Assembly: GCA_947497495.1 (NCBI GenBank)
Contig: CANMGT010000004.1
Location: 62,001 to 126,000, forward strand
Reading direction: 5' to 3'
From: an uncultured Lentibacter sp.
Lineage (GTDB): Bacteria > Pseudomonadota > Alphaproteobacteria > Rhodobacterales > Rhodobacteraceae
Length of the DNA: 64,000 nucleotides
Shown here: one piece after another, positions 38,196-47,001 of the stretch
How positions within the stretch are numbered: the stretch's first letter is position 1
How the letters are laid out: each line of letters starts with the position of its first letter
Translations under genes and position numbers: made by a program
Notes under the pieces: generated by a model
What the model was told of the DNA's origin: nothing
The model's database searches: none
Seen by the model: only the letters and a program-made list of their open reading frames with translations

Positions 38196-38855
38196 ATGCT
38201 CACACGCCGCCATTTTATCGCCACAGGGGCCGCGCTCTTTTCAGCGCCGATTGCCAGCAGCCTGCACGCAGCGCCAACCTCGCCGCCGTCGATGTGGAGC
38301 AAGTGGGATGCCCAGATCACCCCTGTTGACTACGTGCCAGAAACCTCAAACCCGTGGGGTTTTCACCCGCGCTTTTTACCGCAGATGGTCAAGGCCAACG
38401 AGGGCCTCACTGTCGGCGATGTGCACGTCGATGCCGTCGCGCGTTATGTCTACCATATCCGCGAGGGCGGCTTGGCCATGCGCTACGGCTGCGCCATTGC
38501 CAAGGGCAACCTCTACGAGCCGGGCACCTACACGATCAAAGTCAAGAAAAAGTGGCCGACATGGACACCGACGCCAGCCATGGTCGAGCGCGAGCCAAAC
38601 AAGTATAAACAATACGAAGACGGCATGAACGCGGGGCCAAGCAACCCGCTCGGATCACGCGCGCTCTACCTATTTGACGGCAACCGCGACACCTTCTTGC
38701 GCATCCACGGCTCCCCCAGCCCCAAGTCGATCGGCGGGCGGGCCAGCTCGGGCTGCGTGCGGATGGTCATGGCGCATATCAACGGCCTCTACGATCACGT
38801 TGCCGTCGGCTCAAAAGCCTACCTGCACTCCCCCGAGCGCACAGTCAGCGCCTAA
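38196..38855 (+). CDS. Exported L,D-transpeptidase (YkuD domain)
   Basis: This 219-residue protein has an RR-containing signal (LTRRHFIATGAALFSAPIASSLHAAP) and a YkuD catalytic domain with HGSPSPKSIGGRASSGCVRM, where the His and Cys are catalytic. Such enzymes form 3-3 peptidoglycan cross-links or attach proteins to the wall in the periplasm. The start follows GAGGGG by 9 bases; the upstream extension lies in non-coding sequence. Codon use resembles the core genes. Confidence 0.9.
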   Translation: MLTRRHFIATGAALFSAPIASSLHAAPTSPPSMWSKWDAQITPVDYVPETSNPWGFHPRFLPQMVKANEGLTVGDVHVDAVARYVYHIREGGLAMRYGCAIAKGNLYEPGTYTIKVKKKWPTWTPTPAMVEREPNKYKQYEDGMNAGPSNPLGSRALYLFDGNRDTFLRIHGSPSPKSIGGRASSGCVRMVMAHINGLYDHVAVGSKAYLHSPERTVSA

Positions 38856-38909
38856 GTCAGCGCCTAAACGCACGGGATTTTTCGGACCAAGCAATGAGGG
38901 CGACTTTCG

Positions 38910-40055
38910 ATGTCTGAGGAAGTATCTCTGCACGAAAAAAGCTTTGGCGCTGTCTTCAAAATGTGCCTCGCCAGTGTTCTACTTGCAGTCTCCGTCGTCG
39001 TCGGCATGGCGGATGAAGCAAAGGTTGACTACAACTGCGCAGGGCCTGGCCGCGGGGCTCCGTGGCTTGAACACGTCGCAGGATACTCCTCTCGTGCCCC
39101 CGCACCGCAATCCTCACCGTATTACGCGGGCTTCTTTACGCCAGGGGGCGGCTTCCACCTGTTCCTGCCTGTGAAAACAGCAAACGGCGTGCCCGTCTCG
39201 ACCGATGACGCGCACAGGATGGTGTGCAAGTTTCACCCACAGTTGGGCGGAAGCGGCCTGCGGCTTCTGACCAACGAAGAAATTCATTCCTTCGGCTACG
39301 ACTGGGAGTTTTCCGACGAGCACTCAACGTTTCCACCGGAATTCTACACCGACGACCTCCCGCTGGCGGCGAACGAAGCCTATATGGCCGACGGGCAGAC
39401 AATTCGGCTCTACTGGCTGCCCGACATTCCTGATGCGATCTTGAAGACTTTGCGCAAAGGGACGGCTCCGCCCCCGAAGAAGACCAAGCCTTCAGAAACG
39501 CGGCGCTGGAGTGTCGCCATCGCCGGTTACGAGATCGACGAGATGGACCCGTACTGGCGCCGGACAACCAAGGTCAGAGGTTCGGTACGCTTCGATTACC
39601 TCCTCGAAGCTGAATTCACGACGATCAAAAAGGACGACAAGTGGGGCTTCGGAGCGGGAACCATCACCCGCGCGACCCTCGACTACAACACCGAATACGA
39701 GCCGAAGAATGCATGGGCACTCAAGGCGCCGAGCTGTCCAAAGTGTGATGACCCTCCCATCGGCAGACCGCTCAGAGGCAAGGTCGAGGACGACGGAAAA
39801 CTCGTGCTCAATTGGGGCCGGTTCAGGCCGACGGTTGAGATTGAGGCGCAAATCATCGCCCCATGTATCCCGATGCCGCGTTGTGCGATGTGGGGCAAAA
39901 GACTGTTTGTCTCGGAGTCGTTCTTCGAGATGCTCAACATCCATCACCTCACACTCGCTGATGGATGGTCGGATAGATACACGACTACGCCGAGTGGCCA
40001 GAACCCCGACCGCGTGGTGGTTTCAGTCATTCTGAAGCAATTGCCCAGCCCCTGA
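38910..40055 (+). CDS. Unrecognised exported protein, 381 residues
   Basis: I recognise no family. Visible features are an N-terminal membrane or signal segment (about residues 14-33, MCLASVLLAVSVVVGM), a likely exported body rich in aromatic and charged residues, and seven cysteines (19, 43, 106, 276, 279, 319, 325) including SCPKC at 276-279, which could form disulfides or bind metal. A Pro/Lys linker near residues 186-194 suggests two domains. GAGG precedes the ATG by 10 bases. It follows the L,D-transpeptidase by 54 bases, so a cell-envelope role is possible but unsupported. Confidence 0.7.
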   Translation: MSEEVSLHEKSFGAVFKMCLASVLLAVSVVVGMADEAKVDYNCAGPGRGAPWLEHVAGYSSRAPAPQSSPYYAGFFTPGGGFHLFLPVKTANGVPVSTDDAHRMVCKFHPQLGGSGLRLLTNEEIHSFGYDWEFSDEHSTFPPEFYTDDLPLAANEAYMADGQTIRLYWLPDIPDAILKTLRKGTAPPPKKTKPSETRRWSVAIAGYEIDEMDPYWRRTTKVRGSVRFDYLLEAEFTTIKKDDKWGFGAGTITRATLDYNTEYEPKNAWALKAPSCPKCDDPPIGRPLRGKVEDDGKLVLNWGRFRPTVEIEAQIIAPCIPMPRCAMWGKRLFVSESFFEMLNIHHLTLADGWSDRYTTTPSGQNPDRVVVSVILKQLPSP

Positions 40056-40433
40056 GAACGCGCGCCGACAGGCGCTTTGGGGTGATCCGGGTCAGCAAGC
40101 GCCAGTTTGGCGCAACCCCGGTCACGCTCCAAACCGCGACCGCTAACTGCCCTGCGGATGCCGGCAACCAGATTGATGCGCACCCTCCAAAAGGCAAGGT
40201 TTGTCGTTTGTGAAATTGACACGGAATTTCCCAAATCAGGGCTTCCAATCTAAAATGAGCCTATGAACGGCCAAAAATGTCTAACGTGTCAGGAGGCGAG
40301 ATAGATCGGGCGCAGAGCATTCGTATTTGTCGCAAAGAACGTCTCTGGTGCGCGCGACCAGCGACAAGCTCACACAAAGAGTGTAAATTGATCATCAAGA
40401 CCTGATCCGTTTCAGATATGAAGGACAGCCAGA
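40056..40433. other. Non-coding stretch before the Lrp gene
   Basis: About 378 bases hold no gene I can support. The first 150 bases have GC-rich, coding-like composition and could be gene debris. The last part is AT-richer and probably holds the promoter of the Lrp-type regulator. Confidence 0.45.
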
Positions 40434-40925
40434 ATGAAACGACTTACCCTTGATGCCGCAGACATCCGCATTTTGAGTGCTCTGCAGCAGCATGGCCAGT
40501 TGAGCAAAGCCAAGCTGGCAGAGATTTGCAGCCTTTCCGCGACTCCCTGCTGGGCGCGGCTGACGCGCTTGAAAGCGGCAGGATATATTCAGGGCTACCA
40601 TGCTGAGATCGTACTTGGGCAGTTGGCTGATTTCGCCCAAGTGATCGTGACAGTATCGCTCAGCCGTCACCGCAAAGTCGACTTCGACAGGTTCGAGGCT
40701 TACATCAACGGCCGAGACGAGATCATTGACTGCATCGCCACGGGCGGAGGGGTCGATTACATCATGAAGGTCATCAGCCCCAGTTTAACTGCGTTTCAAG
40801 ACTTCGTGGACGACATCCATGCGGCTGACCTTGGCATCGATCGATACATGACTCACTTCGCGACGCGGCAGGTGAAAACGGCTTTGCCCAACATCGCTAA
40901 GCTGGCCGCTGCACGCGCCAAATAG
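40434..40925 (+). CDS. Lrp/AsnC family transcriptional regulator
   Basis: This 163-residue regulator has an N-terminal HTH (LDAADIRILSALQQHGQLSKAKLAEICSLSATPCWARLTRLKAAGYI) and a C-terminal RAM ligand domain that normally senses amino acids. It starts a plus-strand run, 163 bases before the DmdA-like gene, and is its probable regulator. The C-terminal domain contains GGGVDYIMKV, a conserved turn in the family. The ligand is not predictable. Confidence 0.9.
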   Translation: MKRLTLDAADIRILSALQQHGQLSKAKLAEICSLSATPCWARLTRLKAAGYIQGYHAEIVLGQLADFAQVIVTVSLSRHRKVDFDRFEAYINGRDEIIDCIATGGGVDYIMKVISPSLTAFQDFVDDIHAADLGIDRYMTHFATRQVKTALPNIAKLAAARAK

Positions 40926-41088
40926 GCGGTGCGGCCCAAACAGTCCAAATTGCATCAACAAAATAGCCTGATTGGTCTGGAAACTCTGAATCTTCAGGCC
41001 GCTTTCTCAGCCAATATCGAACTACATCTGTGACCGAGATTAACAGTTTGTGGTCGGGAGCATCACAAACAAACGGGAGGACACCTCG

Positions 41089-42228
41089 ATGCAAGCAGAT
41101 GATTTTGGTTTCGGAACACAGATCCGCAAGTCGCCTTTTTTTGACGCCACAGTGCGTTGGGGCGCGCAAGGGTTTTCCGTCTACAACCACATGTATATTC
41201 CACGTGACTTCGGCGACCCCGAACAGAACTTCTGGAACCTCGTGAACGAGGCAATCCTATGTGATGTGGCCGTGGAGCGTCAGGTTGAAATCACCGGACC
41301 CGATGCTGCCAAGTTCACCCAGATGCTGACCTGCCGCGATCTGTCCAAGATGGCCGTGGGCCAATGTAAATACATTCTAATCACCAACGCAGATGGCGGC
41401 ATTCTGAACGATCCGATCCTGCTGCGCCTCGCGGAAAACCATTTCTGGATTTCGCTGGCCGACAGCGACATTCTGCTCTGGGCGCAGGGTGTTGCAGTCA
41501 ACTCTGGTCTTGATGTGACGATTGGCGAGCCTGATGTCTCCCCCCTACAGCTTCAAGGCCCCAAGTCAGGCGAGATCATGAAGGCGTTGTTTGGCGACGA
41601 CATCATGGACCTGCGCTACTACTGGCTGCGCGAAGTTGAGTTGAACGGTATTCCTCTGATCGTGTCTCGCACCGGCTGGTCAAGCGAGCTGGGCTATGAG
41701 CTTTACCTGCGTGACGGATCCAAAGGGGACCTGCTGTGGGAAACCATCATGGCTGCAGGTCTGGAATTCGGGCTCAAGCCCGGGCACACCTCGTCCATTC
41801 GCCGCATCGAAGGTGGGATGCTGTCCTATCACGCGGACGCCGATGCAGGCACCAACCCCTTCGAGCTGGGCTTTGACCGTCTGGTCAACCTCGACATGGA
41901 GGCAGATTTCATCGGCAAGGCGGCGCTGCGCCGCATCAAGGACGCAGGTGTCAGCCGTCAGCAGATTGGCCTGATCATCGATGGCGAGCCGCTCGCCGGC
42001 CCAAACACGACATTCTGGGAAATCAACTTCGGAGGCGACAGCATCGGCAAGGTTACATCTGCGGTTTACTCCCCGCGTCTGGAGCAAAACATCGCGCTGG
42101 CGATGGTATCTGCCGAGCATGCCAATATCGGCGCAGAGGTCGAGGTCGTGACAAAATCTGGCCCGATCCGTGCAACGATCTGCGAGCGCCCGTTCTACGA
42201 CCCCAAAAAACAGATCGCAGCCGCTTAA
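41089..42228 (+). CDS. DmdA-like tetrahydrofolate-dependent demethylase (GcvT family)
   Basis: This 379-residue GcvT-fold protein resembles DMSP demethylase DmdA more than true GcvT. FSVYNHMYIP near the N-terminus, CDVAVERQVEITGPDA and MLTCRDLSK correspond to DmdA blocks. The DmdA segment GWSKQGG reads GWSSELG here, so it may be a paralogue that moves a methyl group from another S-, O- or N-methyl donor to folate. GGAGG precedes the ATG by 8 bases; the longer open frame is not used. Genes for an OsmC protein, a hydratase-like protein and an acyl-CoA synthetase follow. Confidence 0.82.
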   Translation: MQADDFGFGTQIRKSPFFDATVRWGAQGFSVYNHMYIPRDFGDPEQNFWNLVNEAILCDVAVERQVEITGPDAAKFTQMLTCRDLSKMAVGQCKYILITNADGGILNDPILLRLAENHFWISLADSDILLWAQGVAVNSGLDVTIGEPDVSPLQLQGPKSGEIMKALFGDDIMDLRYYWLREVELNGIPLIVSRTGWSSELGYELYLRDGSKGDLLWETIMAAGLEFGLKPGHTSSIRRIEGGMLSYHADADAGTNPFELGFDRLVNLDMEADFIGKAALRRIKDAGVSRQQIGLIIDGEPLAGPNTTFWEINFGGDSIGKVTSAVYSPRLEQNIALAMVSAEHANIGAEVEVVTKSGPIRATICERPFYDPKKQIAAA

Positions 42229-42255
42229 CGCACCGCCAAAGGAAAGCAGACCCAA

Positions 42256-42705
42256 ATGTCAGACCTTTCGATCGCTTTGCATTGGCACCGCGCCACACCT
42301 GCACTGCAGACTGGTGGCTACTCGAACGAACATACAGTTCAATACAATAGCCACTATGACATGCTCGTGGACTCCGCCCCAGACTGGGGCGGAGATCCGA
42401 ACAACACCAATCCCGAGCAGGCCCTCGCCTCAGCGCTTTCGAGCTGTCACATGATGACCTTTCTCGCGCTGGCCGCAAAGGCAGGCTGGCCGGTTGCAAG
42501 CTATCACGATTTCGCCGAAGCGCATTTGGGCAAGAACCCTAAAGGTCAGATGTCTGTGACGCGGATCGACCTGCACCCAGTCGTGCGGTTCGATACCGGC
42601 TTTGCCGTCAGCGAAGAGGAAATGGAACAGATGCAAGACCGCGCTCACCGCTACTGCTTTATCGCCAATACTCTGGCCGATAGCGTCGAGATCAACATCC
42701 TCTAA
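42256..42705 (+). CDS. OsmC family protein
   Basis: This 149-residue OsmC/Ohr-fold protein has the two redox cysteines in ALSSCHMMTFLALA and AHRYCFIANTL. Family members reduce organic peroxides or act on thiol compounds. In this setting, between a DmdA-like demethylase and CoA-thioester genes, it may detoxify a sulfur or peroxide by-product, which is inference. It begins 27 bases after the DmdA-like gene and ends 22 bases before the next, consistent with one operon. Confidence 0.87.
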   Translation: MSDLSIALHWHRATPALQTGGYSNEHTVQYNSHYDMLVDSAPDWGGDPNNTNPEQALASALSSCHMMTFLALAAKAGWPVASYHDFAEAHLGKNPKGQMSVTRIDLHPVVRFDTGFAVSEEEMEQMQDRAHRYCFIANTLADSVEINIL

Positions 42706-42727
42706 TACCCGCAAAGGCACTCTCCTG

Positions 42728-43528
42728 ATGGCACAATCTGATATCTTGCTGCACGATCTGGATGCAACCGGCATCCTGCGCCTGACCCTGAACGACGCGG
42801 GGCGCCGCAACGCCCTGTCGGAAGCGATGCTGGCCGAGCTCAAGGAGGCTTTCGCGGATGCTGGATCAGATCCTGCGGTAAGGGTCATCGTTCTGGCCGC
42901 TATTGACCCGGCTTTTTGCGCGGGCCATGATCTCAAGGAAATGACTGCAGGGCGCGCGCGTGACGACGAAGGCAAAGCCTATTTCGCACATGTCATGTCC
43001 ATGTGCGCAGGTGTGATGCAGGGCATTGTGAACTGCCCCAAGCCCGTGATTGCCGAAGTGACAGGTGTGGCCACCGCCGCGGGCTGCCAATTGGTTGCAA
43101 GCTGTGATCTTGCCATAGCGGCTGACACGGCGCAGTTCAGCACACCGGGTGTTCATATCGGGTTGTTCTGTTCTACGCCCATGGTGGCCCTGTCGCGCAA
43201 CGTGGCAGACAAACACGCAATGGAAATGCTCCTGACGGGCGATATGACCTCTGCAGCGCGCGCCGCAGAAATCGGGCTGGTGAACCGTTCCGTTGAACCT
43301 GAGGCGCTACAAGAGACCACGATGGAGATGGCGCGCAAAATCGCATCGAAATCCAGCATGGCCTTGGCAACAGGAAAGCGCGCCTATTACGCACAGCGCG
43401 AAATGGGCTTGGCGGATGCCTATGATTACGCCTCTGGTGTGATGGTCGGCAACATGCTGGCTCAAGACGCGCGTGAAGGCATCGGCGCGTTCCTAGAAAA
43501 GCGCACGCCCCTTTGGCAGGACACTTGA
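42728..43528 (+). CDS. Enoyl-CoA hydratase-like protein lacking catalytic glutamates (ECHDC3-like)
   Basis: This 266-residue crotonase-fold protein has an intact oxyanion-hole region (FCAGHDLKEM and GVATAAGCQLVASCDLAIA). The two glutamates used by enoyl-CoA hydratases are replaced: Glu of the GGGCEL motif is Gln (AAGCQL), and the second falls at Gly in STPGVHIG. The C-terminal pattern IGLFCSTP...VALSRN matches the ECHDC3 branch, whose reaction is not settled. It is therefore unlikely to be a standard hydratase or DmdD. It ends three bases before the acyl-CoA synthetase gene. Confidence 0.88.
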   Translation: MAQSDILLHDLDATGILRLTLNDAGRRNALSEAMLAELKEAFADAGSDPAVRVIVLAAIDPAFCAGHDLKEMTAGRARDDEGKAYFAHVMSMCAGVMQGIVNCPKPVIAEVTGVATAAGCQLVASCDLAIAADTAQFSTPGVHIGLFCSTPMVALSRNVADKHAMEMLLTGDMTSAARAAEIGLVNRSVEPEALQETTMEMARKIASKSSMALATGKRAYYAQREMGLADAYDYASGVMVGNMLAQDAREGIGAFLEKRTPLWQDT

Positions 43529-43531
43529 GCG

Positions 43532-45196
43532 ATGGATTCCAACCCCTATAACATCGGCCTGGACCGCAATCCTGCAAACCACACACCGCTGACACCGCTG
43601 ACATTTCTGGAGCGCGCAGCCTCGGTTTTCCCAGATCACATTGCGATCGTGCATGGCGATTTGCGGCGCAATTACGCGGCGTTTTACGCCCGTTCCCGCC
43701 AGCTTGCTTCGGCCCTGACGCAACACGGCATCGGGCGGGGCGACACGGTGTCGGCCTTGCTGGCCAACACGCCCGCGATGCTCGAATGCCATTACGGTGT
43801 ACCGATGTGTGGTGGGGTGCTCCACTCCGTCAACACACGCCTCGATGCTTCGGTGATTGCATTTCAACTGGACCACGCCCAGTCAAAAATCGTGATCGTG
43901 GACCGGGAATTTATCGCTTTGATGCAGGACGCATTGGAACTGGCGACAGTGACACCATTGCTGATCCAATACGATGATTCCGAATTCTTTGCGCCCGCAA
44001 CCGCATCAGATGCCGTGGATTACGAAGCTTTCCTGTCTGCAGGTGACCCTGAGTTTGACTGGCTGATGCCCCTGGACGAATGGGACGCAATCTCCATCAA
44101 CTACACCTCCGGCACCACGGGCGACCCGAAGGGCGTCGTCTCTCACCATCGTGGCGCTTACCTGCTGGCGCAGGGCAATGCGCTGACGACGTCGATGGCC
44201 AAGCACGCAGTCTATCTATGGACCCTGCCGATGTTTCACTGCAATGGTTGGTGTTTCCCTTGGACGCTATCAGCCATCATAGGAACCCACGTTTGCCTGC
44301 GACAGGTGCGTGCCGAGCCGATCTGGGCAGCGCTCGCCGACGAAGGCGTTACACACCTGTGCGGCGCCCCCATCGTGATGTCGTTGATGATCTCTGCCCC
44401 TGAAGCCGAGAAGCAAAAACTCAATAATACCGTGCAATTCTTCACCGCCGCAGCGCCTCCGCCGGAAAAGCTGCTGGCGGATATGAAAATCGCGGGCTTT
44501 GATGTGACGCACCTGTATGGGCTGACGGAAACCTATGGCCCTGCCGTCGTCAATGACTGGCATCAGGACTGGTCCGACCTGCCCGCAACCACACAGGCCG
44601 CACTCAAGTCACGCCAAGGCGTGCGCTATCTGCCGCTCGAAGGTCTCGACGTGATGAACCCCGAAACCATGACCCCCGTGCCGCGTGATGGTGTCACCAT
44701 GGGTGAGGTAATGTTTCGCGGCAATGTCGTGATGAAGGGTTATTTCCGCAATCCCAAAGCCACTCAAGAAGCCTTCGCGGGCGGCTGGTTCCATTCCGGC
44801 GATCTGGGCGTGCGCCATCCTGACGGCTATATCCAACTCAAGGACCGCTCGAAAGATATCATCATTTCAGGCGGCGAAAACATCTCCTCGATCGAGGTGG
44901 AAGAAGCGCTGTATCGACATCCGGCAGTCGCGATCACAGCGGTCGTCGCCATGCCCCACGACAAATGGGGCGAAACGCCCTGTGCGTTTGTGGAACTGGC
45001 CGCAGGTGAAACCGTCGACGCCGCAACCCTGCGCACGTGGTGCAAGACCCAGCTTGCCCCCTACAAAGTACCGGGACAGATCGTGTTTATGCAGATACCA
45101 CGCACTTCTACTGGCAAGATCCAGAAATTCGTTCTGCGCGAACAAGCCCGTGAGATCGCGCAAGCCCCCGGTGCAGACGAAATGACCAAAGTTTGA
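43532..45196 (+). CDS. Acyl-CoA synthetase (DmdB/medium-chain ligase-like)
   Basis: This 554-residue AMP-forming ligase has the P-loop NYTSGTTGDPKGVV, the LPMFHCNGWCFPWTL block seen in DmdB-type ligases, YGLTETYGP, GWFHSGDLG and the C-terminal catalytic Lys region STGKIQKFVLR. It activates a carboxylic acid to its CoA thioester, in DmdB 3-methylthiopropionate. The gene starts three bases after the hydratase-like gene and is followed by a terminator, so it closes the operon. Related ligases also use short- and medium-chain fatty acids. Confidence 0.9.
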   Translation: MDSNPYNIGLDRNPANHTPLTPLTFLERAASVFPDHIAIVHGDLRRNYAAFYARSRQLASALTQHGIGRGDTVSALLANTPAMLECHYGVPMCGGVLHSVNTRLDASVIAFQLDHAQSKIVIVDREFIALMQDALELATVTPLLIQYDDSEFFAPATASDAVDYEAFLSAGDPEFDWLMPLDEWDAISINYTSGTTGDPKGVVSHHRGAYLLAQGNALTTSMAKHAVYLWTLPMFHCNGWCFPWTLSAIIGTHVCLRQVRAEPIWAALADEGVTHLCGAPIVMSLMISAPEAEKQKLNNTVQFFTAAAPPPEKLLADMKIAGFDVTHLYGLTETYGPAVVNDWHQDWSDLPATTQAALKSRQGVRYLPLEGLDVMNPETMTPVPRDGVTMGEVMFRGNVVMKGYFRNPKATQEAFAGGWFHSGDLGVRHPDGYIQLKDRSKDIIISGGENISSIEVEEALYRHPAVAITAVVAMPHDKWGETPCAFVELAAGETVDAATLRTWCKTQLAPYKVPGQIVFMQIPRTSTGKIQKFVLREQAREIAQAPGADEMTKV

Positions 45197-45207
45197 AGGT
45201 AATGTTT

Positions 45208-45234
45208 GGCTACACGGGTTTTTTGTAGCCGTTT
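45208..45234 (+). terminator. Terminator after the acyl-CoA synthetase gene
   Basis: GGCTACA and TGTAGCC form a 7-bp stem around a 9-base T-rich loop, 12 bases after the stop codon, followed by GTTTG. The following 250 bases up to the next gene hold nothing I can identify. Confidence 0.6.
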
Positions 45235-45487
45235 GTGCAGTTTGCAAAGTCCCGCACTCTGGGCTCAGCACGGCCTGATCCGCATTATAGGACGTTCCTG
45301 GAGCAAACGTTTGAATATTTGCGGCCAGCAGCTCCCAGCAGCTCAGTGATCGTGCCAGAAGTTATCCCGTCGAGCGCAGGCCGCTCGAAAATTGAACTCT
45401 CGGTGTGAGCTCATAGCCGACAGTCGACACCCGTCTGAAAATCTTTTCTCAAGATTGCCGCGTTTTTAGGTGTGGGTGAGAGGGGCC

Positions 45488-45877
45488 TCAGTTTGAACCA
45501 CCTTCAGCAAGCACTTTGCGGGCCGCGCGAAAGCACTCAAGGCCTTGCGGCACACCGCAGTAGATCGCGATGACATGGATGATCGCGCGGATTTCCTCTT
45601 TGGTGACGCCGTTGTTTAACGCACCACGACAGTGAAGTTCCCACTCGGTCATCTTACCCAGCGCGCCGATCATCGACAGGTTCATCATCGAGCGGGTTTT
45701 GGCGTCGATGACGTCATCGCCCCAGCCAAAGCCCCAACACCATGCTGTCATGGCCTCCTGAAACGGTTGGGTGAATTCGTCAGCCGCAGCGAGGTTTTTC
45801 TCGACATATTCGGCACCAAGCGTTGCCTTGCGTTGCTCCAAGCCTTTCAGGAAGAGATCTTCGTCAAATGCGCTCAT
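45488..45877 (-). CDS. Carboxymuconolactone decarboxylase family protein
   Basis: This 129-residue alpha-helical protein has the CMD pattern KTRSMMNLSMIGALGKMTEWELHCRGALNNGVTKEEIRAIIHVIAIYCGVPQGLECF. There is no CxxC redox pair, so it is the decarboxylase-like rather than the AhpD-like type. AAGGA sits 7 bases before the ATG; a longer frame upstream is not supported. It is the last gene of a minus-strand unit with DUF1330 and GntR genes, divergent from the luciferase-like monooxygenase operon, and may act on one of its products. Confidence 0.85.
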   Translation of the reverse strand: MSAFDEDLFLKGLEQRKATLGAEYVEKNLAAADEFTQPFQEAMTAWCWGFGWGDDVIDAKTRSMMNLSMIGALGKMTEWELHCRGALNNGVTKEEIRAIIHVIAIYCGVPQGLECFRAARKVLAEGGSN

Positions 45878-45902
45878 GGTGGTATCCTTGATGATTGGCA
45901 GG

Positions 45903-46202
45903 TTATGTCTCAGGCAGGCCTTCAACGATCACAATGTTCGCTGTGCAAGCGCCTGCCCGTTCGTTGCGTGCGGCCCTGTATTCTGGTGAAGTGTAGCACG
46001 CCAAAGCCTGCGCACGGCTTTCAAACTCGACGACAACATGCCGCTGCCACGTTTCGCCCTCAAGCGCTGTCGCCTCACCACCGCGCACAATAAAGCGCGC
46101 GCCATATTTGGCAAAGGCTTCAGGCGCCAGCGCTTGGTAGCCCGCATATGCCGCGGGGTCAGTCACGGTAACAAAAGCAATCCAGTATCCCTTAGGCATC
46201 AT
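45903..46202 (-). CDS. DUF1330 family protein
   Basis: This 99-residue ferredoxin-fold protein has the DUF1330 pattern GYWIAFVTVTDPAAYAGYQALA, a GARFIVRGGEATALEGE turn and the C-terminal YTSPEYRAARNERAGACTANIVIVEG. No activity is established for the family; members occur in catabolic operons. Its start (two tandem ATG codons) overlaps the end of the GntR gene by 11 bases and it ends 25 bases before the CMD gene, so the three are co-transcribed. Confidence 0.85.
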   Translation of the reverse strand: MMPKGYWIAFVTVTDPAAYAGYQALAPEAFAKYGARFIVRGGEATALEGETWQRHVVVEFESRAQALACYTSPEYRAARNERAGACTANIVIVEGLPET

Positions 46203-46896
46203 TTACCGCCTTTGCCGCCTCATTGCGCAAAAAGCGTTGCGCAATTGCGGATGCATCAAGAATGTGGGCCTGCACAGCGGCCTGAGCAGCGTCCGCATCG
46301 CGGCTGAGAATAGCCTCATAGATTGCGGACATATGGCTGATCCCCGGCTTGGGGCGGTCTTTTGCAGACAGCGTGAGAACCCGCAGGCGGCTGATCCGCC
46401 CATTCAAGCGCTGTACGATGTCCCAAGCAATCTCATGGCCAGCCTCAACGAAGATGATCTCGTAGAACCGCGTGGTTGCGCGCATGACGCCGATCCACTC
46501 GGAATCGTCCATCGTGGCGTTGAGAGCCGTCAAAGCATCGCCCAGTCGCAGGGCAAAATCGCCGCTGTGGCACTGGGCGCAAACCGCGGCGGCCGAGCTT
46601 TCCAGCTGTTTGCGAATGTCGTAGATTTGCTCGGCTTGTCTCCAATCAAGCAAGGCAACAATCGGCCCGCGATTGGGGATGATCTCAACCAAGCCTTCGG
46701 CTTCCAGATAGCGGATCGTCTCGCGAATAACGGTGCGGCTCACGCCGAGCTGTTCGCAAAGCGGCCTCTCGACCAGCCTCTCACCGGGGGCAAAATGCCC
46801 TTCGATGATCGCGGTGCGCATCCGCTCTTGCACGATATCGCGCAGAGTTTGGGGGGCGTGCTCGATCTTGGGTAAGTTTGACTTCTCAACATTCAT
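46192..46896 (-). CDS. GntR family (FCD) transcriptional regulator
   Basis: This 234-residue regulator has an N-terminal winged HTH (LVERPLCEQLGVSRTVIRETIRYLEAEGLVEIIPNRGPIV) and a C-terminal all-helical FCD ligand domain. The start is uncertain: no Shine-Dalgarno precedes this ATG, and another ATG at 46944 would add 16 residues. It is divergent from the DUF1185 operon across a perfect ATGGTATACCAT palindrome, the usual shape of an FCD operator, so it probably controls both directions including itself. Confidence 0.88.
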   Translation of the reverse strand: MNVEKSNLPKIEHAPQTLRDIVQERMRTAIIEGHFAPGERLVERPLCEQLGVSRTVIRETIRYLEAEGLVEIIPNRGPIVALLDWRQAEQIYDIRKQLESSAAAVCAQCHSGDFALRLGDALTALNATMDDSEWIGVMRATTRFYEIIFVEAGHEIAWDIVQRLNGRISRLRVLTLSAKDRPKPGISHMSAIYEAILSRDADAAQAAVQAHILDASAIAQRFLRNEAAKAVNDA

Positions 46897-46952
46897 AGGA
46901 GTTTGATACCGGTTCTCAATGCGGGCTTCAAGCAAGATTGACATATGATATG

Positions 46953-46964
46953 ATGGTATACCAT
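46953..46964. promoter_or_regulatory. Putative GntR/FCD operator
   Basis: ATGGTATACCAT is a perfect 12-bp palindrome, extended with one mismatch to 20 bp. FCD-type GntR regulators commonly bind TGGTATACCA-like sites. It overlaps the ATG at 46963, which is one reason to place the DUF1185 start further downstream. Confidence 0.65.
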
Positions 46965-47001
46965 GATATCGGAAGATTCGATTACCCAAAGGAAACTGCC
47001 C

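Noticed and set aside
41089..45196. Naming the genes dmdA, dmdB and dmdD outright
   Set aside because: The demethylase lacks a key DmdA segment, the crotonase lacks catalytic glutamates and dmdC is missing; symbols were left empty.
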